Shown here: piece after piece, positions 20,701-32,397 of the stretch | Numbering within the stretch: the first letter of the stretch is position 1 | Layout of the letters: every line of letters begins with the position of its first letter | DNA from: Hofstenia miamia | Taxonomy: Eukaryota; Xenacoelomorpha; Acoela | Direction of reading: 5' to 3' | Length of the DNA stretch: 64,000 nt | Assembly (NCBI GenBank): GCA_004352715.1 | Contig: SCFE01000080.1 | Location: 499,473-563,472 of the forward strand | The notes under the pieces: generated by a model | Database searches by the model: none | The model's input: the letters and a program-made list of their open reading frames with translations, nothing else | What the model was told of the DNA's origin: nothing | Translations under genes and position numbers: made by a program

Positions 20701-23700
20701 ATGCTTTAAAATGGGTATTTATGTATCATATTAAATATAAATCCATAAAAACAAAACCATTAATGCTTCAAAATACGAAAATAAAATCTAAATATACAAT
20801 AAATACTAGTAGAATATATATGTATGTGCGTTTTTCTTTCTTGTTTTTGAAAATTTATACTAAAATTGTAATGAAATCTGCATTATTTGTTTTTTTACAA
20901 TGAATCATGTGGTGAAAGTTGAATTTATTCAACAATGTAAGCTATTTTTACATCTTAATAAGTTAATATAACTAACTTTGTTTCATGTGATTACGAATTA
21001 TTATAAAATTTCATAATGTTTCTACACACTTAATATTTTTGTTAGCAAAAATTTGAGTTGTTAAAAATCAAATTTTCAAATGGGAATTATTTTTAGTCAA
21101 AGATCAATCTGAAAGGATCCTTGAGAAAATAGTTCCAAAAACAGTAAAACTTAAAGCATTACAAAATCTAAAGTTTATTTCTTCTTTCATGATGTTAAAA
21201 TAAAAAGTGTTGACTGCTGTATTCACAATCAGTAAGCAAACATGATGAGATGTCATTCAAGGTAAAAAATAATGGCGCATAAGTTTAGAAACACCATTTG
21301 CAGTGGGATGATGTACAAGGTGAAAGAAATATATATGTTTAGAAACATTATATTTAATGGGAGGGTATACAAAGTCAAAGCATTATGTAACACAAAATAA
21401 TTATCAAATATATTAAAACATGTTGTAATGAAACCATACCAAAAGGAAAAGTGTCAGATATATTAACACTTATAGCTTTGGAGATAAATCAAGTAATAAA
21501 AATATATATTTTATGCACTCATAATAATTGTTTTTACATCCAAAATATATTAGTATTCTCTCCAATGCTAGCCCATACAACCTCTATCAAGTTTAGATTT
21601 TATTTCAAAAATTTTCAATCTCCATACGATTTTGAAAAATTTATAAGGAAAATTGGGTTAAAATCTGCTTTTCTTACTCGCATATTGCGAAATATACATT
21701 TTATACTTGAATTCAATGAGAAAACCGCCTTGAAAAAGTATTTCATTTTTTCAGTTTCTGATTATCGTAATTTACGTTATTTATTTCTATATTTATAAAT
21801 ATATCACGCTATTTCTTTTTCAGAAAATATTCCTAAATGATTTAAGGTCTAATGTACAGAATGTAGTTTAAATAATTTGACAGTTGCTGTTGGGTTTTTA
21901 TTATCTATATAGCTTTAATATTAATTTCCAATTTAAAAACTTTGTTACTTTTCACTTCAAGCTATATATGGTGTAGAATTCCTTTAATAACCATAGCCAT
22001 TTTTCAAATTCGTTAGCATTTAATGCTATTATTTGTTTTGTAAAATCAATAAATGTAATTATTTTTGTCTAATGTATTTTTTATGAAATTGTGTTAGCCT
22101 TTTAGTAGAATTTCATGACAACCAATTAATTCGTTTTTTGGAATGTTTTTATGTATAGATTTGCGATTGTCAAAAATTACTCATTGACTAAAGAAAAATG
22201 CGAATGTTGACGGTATGATCATTGTAAAGCTGTGTATAGCATTAAAAGTGTTTCGTTTTTAGTTTGAAAATTTAGATTTTCACTCTTCCACTTTGTAGAT
22301 CAATACATAAATGCACATGTTAGGAAAAATGTTAGCAGCGATTTTTATATTCAATTTCTTTAAGGTTTATGCAATACGTGTGTTATTACCTAATTTTCTC
22401 AGAAATCCACATGTCATGAGCGTTTGGAATTTCACACAATTTTTTATAATGAGCAACAGTATTGTTGTTTACTGAATGTCTCATTTGATCAAGGAGATTA
22501 GCGAATAAATATATTTTTCATATTAAAACTTAATAAACCATAAATTGATTAATGTAGCAAGATTTTTGTGTCATTTTGTGAGTTTTGTTACTAAAATTAT
22601 AAATTACCATGCAATTTTTGCTTTTCATTTTCAAGTTTGTTTTAAATATTTGTAAACACATACAGGAGAACATAATACATCGCACGTAGAATGAAAAATT
22701 CAATGGTATATCCAAGGACAACTAGATTGTAATCCTGTTGTCCTTGGGACTGGATGAGTACAGGACCAGGATCACATTTTCAATATCAACTGGGCAAAAT
22801 TGTTATATTATTATTGCATTTGAAGTAATATGTTTGCTGCAATATAGGAAAGTGATATACGTTTCTGGAAACAGCAGGATGGAGACTTCACTTCAGTGTA
22901 CCCCAATTAATTTAAAAGAGAAAATACAAGCGTAGTTCTTCGACCAAAAATGTGTACTTACTACAAGGGGGTTATGTTCAAATATATATATATAAGAATA
23001 ATTTATGCCAAATCTCAGCACAAAGTTAGACTTGTTCGAAACCTTGTTAAACCGTTTTTGACTTTAAAGTATTTCATGATGCTTGAAATATTTATTTTGA
23101 AATTTAACCAAAATAATATATTCAATTTAAATTGATTGTGCTAAATTTTTTTAGCACATTGTTGAAAATATTTTCAAGATCATGCTTCAATTTATTTGAT
23201 CAATGCATTTTAACTTTGAATAATAATATAAACCTGGATAATTTCATTTTTCAGCAATTACGGGACACTATTCCATTAAAAATTATCAATTGATATCTTA
23301 AATGAAGCACTGATAAACATTGTTGTTGTGGTGAAGGAATATAAATGAGATCAATGAAATATCTGAGTGAATAAAACGCAAATTGTCCGGAAATCTATCA
23401 AAATCTCCTTTAGAGAAAAAAAGCACTACAATTCACATTGCTTCGCCATACAGAAAGATTTTGAAACGACATGAATGTCATGCATACCATAGAACTCAGA
23501 ATCGATTTTCGTACGCCATCATGCGATAGAAATGTTTTCTTAGAAAAGTCGTTTGGTATTTCTTAGAATAATGGTAAACGCATTTTTTTCCTGGCCCTGG
23601 TAATGAAACATTAATGCTAATAGTTATGAGTACATAATTGATAACTTTTTAGCATGGTTGATTAAATTATCATAGATATGTCTGCACATGGATGCCTAAA

Positions 23701-24800
23701 AATTAATTTAAATTAATTTTCACATTTTGAATCGTAAAAATCAATTACTTTTATTTGCTATCAAGTAAAGTCAATTAATTGCAATTAATTTGAATTAATT
23801 GTTTCATTGACAATTTCTTAATACAGTCAAAAGTTTTTCATAAGACGGTTGTTAACCTTAAAAATCTTTTGCATTTCTAGGTTGATGGGAGAATGCGATG
23901 CGTAGGTTGCGCAGTGAGAAGTTGCTGTGCTGAAAAAGGTTCCAACACATTTGATGCTGGTCAAATGAATCTACCATTTTTTCAAGTTGTCTTTTTTCAG
24001 CAAATCAGTTGCATAATTCATGGTAGCAACAATTTCTCAAAAGTGCAATATCATTAATGTTTGTAACATATTGTGTGTGCTTTCAGTGAATTAGAAAGAT
24101 ACAGAGATTATGGAAATGGAAAAGCAACGCAAAATGTTGTATTACTCTTACACTGTTTTTCTACTAATTTTTACTCTATGAAAACAATGCACAATAAAAA
24201 GTGCTGACAGCCAACAACAATTGGTTAGCCTTTGTTTCATATGTATTCAATTCTTATCATAGATATTCAAAACAACAGTTAATTGAAATTAATTGCAAAG
24301 TAAACAAAATAATCAATTTTCATTTTGAATTCTTGAATTTAATTAATTATTTTATCTTAATTTTCAATCAATGAATTTTTATACTTCCCTGTGTCTGCAT
24401 ACATTGTTGTGTCTACTCTTTGATAATTGATGATAAAAGTTTGATCAATGGACTAATGTAATGTTCTTTGAAATAGTTTAACTATCATTATATTAGATTA
24501 TACATTTAATGAATTCATTTTGATAGAATTCTTTATATATCGTAGCTTAGAATTCTTGATGGTGTTGCAAGTTCGATTGTATTTTAACCAATAACCAAAC
24601 ATTAAATTTATTAAAAAAAACTTTAGATATTTAGCTCACTTTTATACAAAGACTAGGCAATAAATTGCAGAGAAATTCTATAAGAAATGGAATGTCTTTA
24701 CTAATATTTAATAAATTTAAACTTTACCAAATATTTTCAAAAAGTAGATAATACTATTTTTGAATATAGAAGTGCATCAAATGTATTTCGTAATATATTT
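17718..24800. other. Seven kilobases of AT-rich sequence without recognisable gene
   Basis: I find no conserved protein, structural RNA or element boundary. Short open frames here (for example 21451-21798, 115 codons) are rich in F, I, K, L, N and Y and look like chance frames. Local features are a direct repeat of about 100 bases (around 18570 and 18665, sharing acacattacataaacaattt), a degenerate T-rich periodic stretch at 19925-20215 built on cttttacctttctttcagtt-like phrases, and a hairpin at 22712-22747. A short patch at 23880-23930 reads RMRCVGCAVRSCCAEKG, but I cannot place it. Confidence 0.5.
22712..22747. other. Perfect 11-bp hairpin
   Basis: The arms ccaaggacaac (22712-22722) and gttgtccttgg (22737-22747) are exact inverse complements with a 14-base loop. 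The arms are more GC-rich than the surroundings. It may be a joined pair of element ends or a chance structure; no run of T follows to suggest an RNA terminator. Confidence 0.5.
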
Positions 24801-25098
24801 ACGATACTGATTTTCATTGGTCAACTATATTTTGATTTACCGTAATTTTGATATATTATAGATTATTGTTACAATCTGGAAGTCAGTGAAAATAAACTCA
24901 TACCTTAACAGAATTTCTTAGAAATAATTCTTTTCGCTGATTTGTAAAATGGAATTGCATTGGCTGTGCAGAGAGACGTTGTATGAATTCCCTTGGGGAG
25001 AACATTTTCCCGAATTCTAAATGTCAAAATGCTTACAAATCTAAGAACAACGAAGAGGCTAGCAGAAAATTTAAATAAATGGTATATTTAAAAAGACA
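24801..25098. repeat. 298-bp direct repeat, left copy
   Basis: The segment beginning acgatactgattttcattgg and ending near tttaaaaagaca is repeated almost exactly at 25828-26121. Differences are a few substitutions plus a 5-base indel (aaatgcttacaaatc versus aaatgtcaaatc). The repeats bracket a 730-bp interval with a (TA)n tract and a transposase tail. The repeat is non-coding. Confidence 0.85.
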
Positions 25099-25237
25099 GA
25101 ATCAATTTGATTGAAATGTATGAATTTGAAGTAGATGGCATAGCGAACTGCTGCTTAAGACGTTTGTATTTCGTTTGTTGTCAAAAATATGTTTATAATG
25201 TGAGCACTTTTTATGACTTGAGCTATAGAAGATCTTA

Positions 25238-25288
25238 TTAATAATATATATATATATATATATATGTAAATGTATATGTATGTATAAG

Positions 25289-25334
<46 letters not shown>
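25238..25334. repeat. (TA)n microsatellite
   Basis: Nearly pure ta dinucleotides, interrupted by a short tgtaaatgtatatgtatgta segment. It gives artificial IYIYIY frames on the minus strand that are not genes. Similar tracts occur at 26427-26453, 27938-27974, 32357-32392, 41248-41266, 41478-41500, 45803-45832 and 49148-49200. Confidence 0.9.
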
Positions 25335-25337
<3 letters not shown>

Positions 25338-25444
25338 CATTTATAAAGTCACTACGATTATAATTTAGTCTTAAAATTTCTACAAAAATATATAAAAGAT
25401 AAATATCGCCCAAAAATTCATTAATATGCTAGAATTTTAAAAGA

Positions 25445-25800
25445 TGTTCAAAATGGTGTCTACTGACTTCTTTACAAACTGCCACCCGCGAACAAAGGTA
25501 ATCCACAGCTTTTGCTACTTTATCTGTTGATATACCATTGACTTTTTTTCTGACGGCATATTTCAGTTTGTGAATTGTCATCGGTTTCCTTTCAACGCTC
25601 CCCATAGCCAGTATTCTGGCTGCTCCAAATCAGGGATCTGGGGTTCATGCTTAGTCAAAGTGACGACTGATAACACGATGTTGACAAAGTGTCAAGCAGG
25701 AAATGTTTTACAGCTACACCTATATGGGGTGGCGCTCCATCTCACTGTAACTTTCTCAGTTCACAAAGACGCTGCAGCTCGGAAATTATGAACTGTTGAA
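25445..25800 (-). pseudogene. Mariner/IS630-type transposase C-terminal fragment, copy 1
   Basis: The minus strand reads AAASLRTEKVTVRWSATPY near 25780, then QIPDLEQPEYWLWGALKG near 25640-25590, and KKSMVYQQIK near 25530. The PDL..P.-.WLWG..K pattern is the equivalent of the SPDLTPCDFFLWG segment just before the last catalytic residue in this superfamily. Stops interrupt the frame and the N-terminal two thirds are missing. A second copy lies at 28075-28430. Confidence 0.6.
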
Positions 25801-25827
25801 AGGATTTCTAAATACCGTTGTGAGTTA

Positions 25828-26121
25828 ACGATACTGATTTTCATTGGTCAACTATATTTTGATTTACCGTAATTTTGATATATTATAGATTATTGTTACA
25901 ATCTGGAAGTCAGTGAAAATAAACTCATACCTTAACAGAATTTCTTAGAAATAATTCTTTTCGCTGATTTGTAAAATGGAATTGCATTAGCTGTGCAGAG
26001 AGACGTTGTATGAATTCCCTTGGGGAGAACATTTTCCCGAATTCTAAATGTCAAAATGTCAAATCTAAGAACAACGAAAATGCTAGCAGAAAATTAAAAT
26101 AAATGGTATGTTTAAAAAGAC
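25828..26121. repeat. 298-bp direct repeat, right copy
   Basis: This is the second copy of the 24801-25098 segment. Its right edge at 26121 abuts a Tc1-like 3' fragment, whereas the left copy's right edge runs into unrelated sequence, so the shared border near tttaaaaagac is a genuine repeat boundary. Confidence 0.85.
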
Positions 26122-26426
26122 TGTCTGAGGAAGCGCCAATGCACATCACTCGACGATCCGTAGGAGCAAATTAAAGTGGTATGGTGCACAGCGATTACTG
26201 ATTATTATTGTATTGAAAGCTGGTCGAGTCAATGTCAAATCGCATTGCTGCGTGTTTGGCCATTAATGGAGGACATACACAATTTTCTGAATTAACTATT
26301 TACTTTCTACACGGTGTTATCATATTGTTTCTACATTGTGTTATTACATTGTTTCTACATTGCGTTTTTTAGTGTAAAATACAAAATTTTCTAAATTTGG
26401 AAAGTGTTCCCAAACTTTTGGCCAGT
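26122..26426 (+). pseudogene. Tc1-like transposase C-terminus with right terminal repeat
   Basis: Plus-strand codons near 26220-26290 read LVESMSNRIAACLAINGGHT, matching the ending of Tc1 transposases (LVESMPRR..AVI...GGHT). It is followed by a 3' terminus, ccaaacttttggccagtact, ending ccagtactg and then ta. The same ccagtactg end with flanking TA marks the Tc1-like copy at 41647-43221. Only the last roughly 300 bases of the element are present. Confidence 0.65.
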
Positions 26427-26863
26427 ACTGTATATATATATATATATATATATTCGATACATATATACTTTTTCAATTTTAGGAGCTGTATTTTGCAAGA
26501 TATAGACAGTCTAAAAAACTATAGCTGGTATAAAGCAGCAATTTGTGAAAAAGAAGACTATCAAACAATTGAATTTACTGTATGACTAATTTAAGAAAAC
26601 ATAATTTTGAAATTTTATGTAACCCTAACCTATTTGACAAGGTGATTTAAATTTCATTAAGATAATTTAAATTTACATATAAGAAACTAAAATCTAAAGT
26701 TCATTACTTTAAAGAACATTTTTATATTTTAAAGTTCTTTCAATTTCTTGCAAAAATTCAGCTAATACTTGAATTAATCCTTAAAGACACATTAAAGTCT
26801 AGAAAAGATAAATAAAGTTCTTTAAGGTATACAGTATGCGACAAATTATTATGAACAAATAAA

Positions 26864-27863
26864 NNNNNNNNNNNNNNNNNNNNNNNNNNNNNNNNNNNNN
26901 NNNNNNNNNNNNNNNNNNNNNNNNNNNNNNNNNNNNNNNNNNNNNNNNNNNNNNNNNNNNNNNNNNNNNNNNNNNNNNNNNNNNNNNNNNNNNNNNNNNN
27001 NNNNNNNNNNNNNNNNNNNNNNNNNNNNNNNNNNNNNNNNNNNNNNNNNNNNNNNNNNNNNNNNNNNNNNNNNNNNNNNNNNNNNNNNNNNNNNNNNNNN
27101 NNNNNNNNNNNNNNNNNNNNNNNNNNNNNNNNNNNNNNNNNNNNNNNNNNNNNNNNNNNNNNNNNNNNNNNNNNNNNNNNNNNNNNNNNNNNNNNNNNNN
27201 NNNNNNNNNNNNNNNNNNNNNNNNNNNNNNNNNNNNNNNNNNNNNNNNNNNNNNNNNNNNNNNNNNNNNNNNNNNNNNNNNNNNNNNNNNNNNNNNNNNN
27301 NNNNNNNNNNNNNNNNNNNNNNNNNNNNNNNNNNNNNNNNNNNNNNNNNNNNNNNNNNNNNNNNNNNNNNNNNNNNNNNNNNNNNNNNNNNNNNNNNNNN
27401 NNNNNNNNNNNNNNNNNNNNNNNNNNNNNNNNNNNNNNNNNNNNNNNNNNNNNNNNNNNNNNNNNNNNNNNNNNNNNNNNNNNNNNNNNNNNNNNNNNNN
27501 NNNNNNNNNNNNNNNNNNNNNNNNNNNNNNNNNNNNNNNNNNNNNNNNNNNNNNNNNNNNNNNNNNNNNNNNNNNNNNNNNNNNNNNNNNNNNNNNNNNN
27601 NNNNNNNNNNNNNNNNNNNNNNNNNNNNNNNNNNNNNNNNNNNNNNNNNNNNNNNNNNNNNNNNNNNNNNNNNNNNNNNNNNNNNNNNNNNNNNNNNNNN
27701 NNNNNNNNNNNNNNNNNNNNNNNNNNNNNNNNNNNNNNNNNNNNNNNNNNNNNNNNNNNNNNNNNNNNNNNNNNNNNNNNNNNNNNNNNNNNNNNNNNNN
27801 NNNNNNNNNNNNNNNNNNNNNNNNNNNNNNNNNNNNNNNNNNNNNNNNNNNNNNNNNNNNNNN
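26864..27863. other. Assembly gap of 1000 N
   Basis: Exactly 1000 unknown bases, so the length is a placeholder. The left edge (acagtatgcgacaaattatt) resembles a mariner-type terminus facing the gap. The right edge carries a (TA)n tract at 27938-27974 before the second transposase tail. Confidence 0.95.
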
Positions 27864-27931
27864 GATCGCTAGCATTTATATGAACTATTGCTAATCCATG
27901 TAATCTAGTAGGTTGATTTACTAGACTATGG

Positions 27932-27978
<47 letters not shown>

Positions 27979-28074
27979 GTGGTTATAAAATCACAAGATT
28001 ATAATTTAGTTTTAAAATTTCTTCAAAAGTGATATAAAAGAGAAATATCGTCCAATGTGCTAGAATTATAAAAG

Positions 28075-28430
28075 ATGACTTCTTTACAAACTGCCATGCC
28101 TCGAAGAAAGATAATCCACAACTTTTGCTAACTTATCTGTTAATATGCCATTGACTTTTTCTCTGATGGCATATTTCAGTTTGTGAATTGTCATCGGTTT
28201 CGGTTGAAAACTTTTCCTTTCAACGCTCCCCACAGCTAGTATTCTGGCGGCCCCAAATCAGGGATCTGAGGGCCATGCTTAGTCAAAGTGACGACTGATA
28301 ACACGATGTTGACCAAGTGTCAAACAGAAATTGTTTTACAGCTACACCAATATGTGGTGGCGCTTCATCTTACTGCAACTTTCTTAGTCCGCCAAGACGC
28401 TGCAGCTCTTAAATTATGAACTGCTGCAAG
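28075..28430 (-). pseudogene. Mariner/IS630-type transposase C-terminal fragment, copy 2
   Basis: This copy is about 85-90 percent identical to 25445-25800 over the same interval, with the same PDL...WLWG-equivalent region near 28265-28225. It retains a short segment (tcggttgaaaacttttcctt) missing from copy 1. Stops remain in the frame. Both copies have (TA)n on their left side, so this block may move or have duplicated together with that tract. Confidence 0.55.
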
Positions 28431-28504
28431 CATTTCTAAATATCGTTGTTTAATTTATTAACAATATTTTGTCTTATTAAAGATTTAAACAATTTAAGCG
28501 GTTT

Positions 28505-28790
28505 GCTTGTTTGAGAGCCTACATATCTGAAATTGGAAACATTACATGTCCTGAGTTACTAGGGGTGGTTTATATTCTCAACAATGTTTTCAGACTTCTA
28601 AAGTATACAATCAGGTTTTTTGGCCAAGACCAAGTTTTTTCTGATACAATCATTAAATTTACTTTATTATCATCTTCATTGATCATCACAATTTCACCAG
28701 GATAGCTGACATCTTCATATTTCAATACTACACAATCATCTTGAATGATCAATCCATCAATCCCATCTTCATCTCAACACTGATGGAATA
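28505..28790 (-). pseudogene. Small-domain fragment with YPGEI...WSWP pattern
   Basis: The minus strand reads GLIIQDDCVVLKYEDVSYPG, then EIVMINEDDNKVNLMIVSEK and TWSWPKNLIVYFRSLKTLL. The combination of a YPGE strand, an acidic turn, and W.WP before a helix resembles a compact beta-barrel domain that I recall at the end of several transposon-borne or host proteins of unknown function in invertebrates. It has no start or splice signal I can defend. It may be one exon or a transposon remnant. Confidence 0.3.
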
Positions 28791-28799
28791 TTATAGTTT

Positions 28800-31210
28800 A
28801 TTATGACACAGGAAGCTCATTCATCTCCAAAGTAGTTTGAACCATATTGAAAGTGTATCCACTATAGCTGGCAGCATGAATATTGGAAACACCTGAGGTC
28901 ACCTGATATTTTTAAATTGCTACTTCATCCACGTGGAAAAATTTAACATTGCTTAAATTTTGTTGCCACAAACCAAATTTTGAGGGAATTGCAAATATAC
29001 CTTTAACTATTAACTCCAAATTTATGAATATTATGAACCATAGTAAGTATAAAACCACAAATGTGGAACATGTAAATGCTTAATAGTTGACACTCCTATG
29101 CACTTTAATGTTGTAGTTGAAATCGATGAAAAGTAAGTGTGCAGTTGACAATGCTACAGTGCCATAAATTTCATAAAGTTGTAAAAATTCAAAACCAAAT
29201 AACTGACCAATAACTGCAGTAAATCAACAACACTAAAAGGCTTAAAAAGTAGCGTCTTGTGAGAGATATTTGAACTTCAGTGCTGAAGCTTACTTGACAA
29301 TTGCCAAAAACCTAGGTGACTGTATTAAGATAAAAACAGACAATATGACTAAATGACTATGTGGAAGAAAATTTAATAGACACATGGATTGTGATTAGGC
29401 TTAAAGATATTAATGATAAAAATTCACCAGATTTTTAGTTGAATCAAAACTTTTACATTTAACAAATTGAATTACATAACACAGTTGAGTTTGTGATAAA
29501 ATGATAACAAGTAATAATTTGCTGAATCATGATATATTTTGAGGTAGATCAAATATTAGATCGTGTGTGAATATATTTAGATTGCATAAAAATATTGCTA
29601 TTCTAACAATAACGGGTTGCTTTTAACAGTTTTTGGCTTTAGGTGTAGCTTATGTGACATAAAATTGCTCATACCAGCATTATAAACTTGAAATGTTCAA
29701 AAAATTTGACACCATAATAATTTTTGCTGAAGTCCCAATAACTCAATATTTGGGTTAATTTAAATATTTGTTTTAATGCTGAAATTATTTGAATTCATTA
29801 GAATTCATTACTAAGTTATCAAAAATTATTTTCTTTTGTTCACTCAAGCAAAATTCTTGCAAAAATTTAAAGTCTTTAGAAAAAACATCATACATCTAAT
29901 GAGCAGATATTAAGAAAAAAATAATGTCATTGTGAACCGAAATAAAAGTTAGGTAAAGTAATCAATTCCCAATACTGAAGCGCCATGATTTTTTGAGTAA
30001 TGTTTAAATTTTATTGGCGGAAGCAGGGATTTTCCACAGGTTGAATATGGTTAAGTATCCTGTCAAAAATTTTATATGAATTTATTTTCTGTTGTTAAAG
30101 TTAATTTGAACCCATGTAGCCCTTCTTGTCTATATTGCCTTGACTTTTGAATAGTTAAATCAATATTCCCAAAAAGTTCTTCAAATCAAATCATTGCATA
30201 TATTATTCAAAGTTTTCAGACGAAAAATCATTTGAGGGATTGAGAAAGCTAAGATAGATTTTTCAAATTGTACCTTTTCAACATTACAGTGCTGTTTTTT
30301 GTCAAAATTGTTTTTTATCAAATACATTTATTCTTTTTATGCAATAAATCTATATAATCTTGTATTTAGTGTAAGTAATTTATCTTAGTGCTGGGAGGTC
30401 ATTTACATTAAAGTAGTCCTAATTATGTGTAGTTATTTATTAATGGAAAGCCATATGTCTATTTAGGGGGAATGCACCACATATGGGATTTAATTTTGAA
30501 GTTGGTTTGGCAGTCAATGCTCTGACTTTTAAAAAATAATGGTAAAAATTAGTGTGACGTGTTTCCCAAAGAAGCTAAAAATTGGGATAAACAAGGTTAC
30601 AAACAGCATCATTGAGCTGACCTTCTCAATCATCTTACCAGTGCTGTTGCAAACTATTATTTACATCAGCTCTAAGTCACAAATCAAGCATGTTAGTGAT
30701 GCAAAAAATGATAGAGATTTGCTCGCATTTGCTTAGCTGAAAGTTTAACATATTTTGTGATGAGTATTCAAATGATCTGCAATTATTTTAAAAACCTGTT
30801 CAAGTTGTATTCTGGTTTCTCAACCAAAATCGCATTTTTGTAGCTCATTTGGAAAGATTCGTCTAAATAATGAGTAATTTTATTTATAATTTTACTGTAT
30901 AATTCAATATCTTAATACAAACATTTTACAAACATTGAATTTTTTATATTGTATGATAATTTTTTTTAGTTTTATAAAATACATGTATTTTTCCAATTGC
31001 AAACATGGTTATTCTTAAGCATAATGCATTACATATTTTCATAACAAAGCCAACCTGCTTCAGCAACATCTGTGCCCAATTAACCCCCTCACCAACTCAA
31101 TATTATATCCGCACCACACCCACAGAGCTTTTTTAAAAATAAACGCGTTATACCTAAAAAATTTAGTTTTCCCATGGTATGTATTTCTTGTTGAATTAAA
31201 TGTAAATTTC
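28800..31210. other. AT-rich stretch without recognisable gene
   Basis: I see no conserved reading frame, repeat boundary or RNA gene. Open frames here, such as 30539-30736, have no family resemblance. Confidence 0.5.
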
Positions 31211-31218
31211 TGTATAAG

Positions 31219-32142
31219 CAGGGGCGAGGCCAAGGGGGGCTAAGACCCCCCAATGATGAACTAGCATTGTAGTTAGCCCCCCCCCAATCTGACATATGTT
31301 CAGGCAAAACAATGCTAATACAAAAGCGCATATATATGTTATGAATCAACTTGAATCCGTCTGTGTCGTGTGAATTACTATGTGACGTGTTTCCTTTGAT
31401 GAAAGTGGAACATTCTGATTGCTCTGCATTAAACATTGCCTCCTCATTTGATGTGCTCACTCATTGCATACTTCATGTAGGAGTTCTCTGTGTCATCCCT
31501 CTGCTGCAAAAACAATGTCGTTTGAGACAGTCAGTTCTGACATTTCAAATTCAACCATCATCTTCCTCCATCCTTGATAACGGTCAACATGAACGTGAAC
31601 GTGGACAAGCCATGCAAGGGAACTACAAGTCGATCATTCTGGATCAATCTCCACTCCACGCCAATCCCTCTCTGCTCCACAAATCGAAACATCTGCACCA
31701 CCTGATATCTCTTCATCCGCATCAGATAACCCTGTGCAAACTCTCCACACAGCATTTCCAAAAACTGCATCTGGTCAGCAAAACCGGTCGTTCTCATCGA
31801 CCCATTATCATCGCTACAAATTCCTGAAGTATTCGGTTCTAAGGGATGCGGTATTCTGCTACACATGTCGCCATTTGGTTCACCTCTCGCAGGCCCGACG
31901 TGAACCTACATTTATCACGCACGGATTTTCCAACTGGAAAAAACTGTCTGAGAAGGTAAAGGATCATTCTATCAGCGCATCACACCTTGATTTAGTAAAA
32001 CGTGAATTACTGCATAGATCATCGACCAGCAAAGGAACTGTGGAAGAAGAGATTTTGAGTGCACATACCAAATTTGTTGCTGAAAACACATAACATGTTA
32101 AAACTCTTATAAACCAATGAAAATTTTCTGGCCTCGCCCCTG
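31219..32142 (+). mobile_element. Non-autonomous hAT element with terminal repeats and 8-bp target duplication
   Basis: The left end caggggcgaggcca (31219-31232) is the exact inverse complement of the right end tggcctcgcccctg (32129-32142). The element is flanked on both sides by the same 8 bases, tgtataag (31211-31218 and 32143-32150), the classic hAT signature. A G/C-rich inverted structure (ggggggctaag and ttagccccccccc) lies just inside the left end. At 924 bp it is an internally deleted derivative that keeps only the N-terminal part of a transposase. Perfect ends and target duplication suggest a relatively recent insertion. Confidence 0.92.
31734..32093 (+). pseudogene. ZMYM1/TTF-type hAT transposase N-terminal fragment
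   Basis: The frame at 31734-32093, continued upstream in other frames from about 31550, holds a TTF-type zinc-finger region. HYHRYKFLKYSVLRDAVFCY and TCRHLVHLSQARREPTFITH are followed by GFSNWKKLSEKVKDHSISAS and HLDLVKRELL. The pattern of C..CR, F...GFSNWK and H..S..H is typical of the N-terminus of ZMYM1-like hAT transposases. The dimerisation and RNase-H-like catalytic parts are missing, and the frame stops just inside the right terminal repeat. It cannot catalyse transposition, but it could be mobilised by an intact relative. Confidence 0.75.
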
Positions 32143-32289
32143 TGTATAAGATATGGGAACAACTATAAAACATCGATTTGTCATATTCCAAATTTAGCAG
32201 AATGCGATTCGTTTAATACCATCGAATTTTTCATTTTAGATGTAGTGCACTGTGATCTACTGCATAGGCTTACACGTACATGTATTTAC

Positions 32290-32354
32290 TACAAACTGGA
32301 AAATAAAAAGAAAAGATTGATTAACAACAATACTATTTCTGAATTTGAGTTTGT

Positions 32355-32397
<43 letters not shown>

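Noticed and set aside
21451-21798. A 115-codon plus-strand open frame
   Set aside because: Composition is that of AT-rich chance sequence; no domain, start context or splice signal supports it.
25102-25413. Minus-strand frames rich in IYIYIY
   Set aside because: They are translations of a (TA)n microsatellite, not genes; the same holds for similar frames at 32245-32541, 45755-46000 and 26397-26585.
26799-27875. A 358-codon open frame
   Set aside because: Nearly all of it is the 1000-N gap. Frames over 35534-35912 and 57984-58841 are gap artefacts as well.
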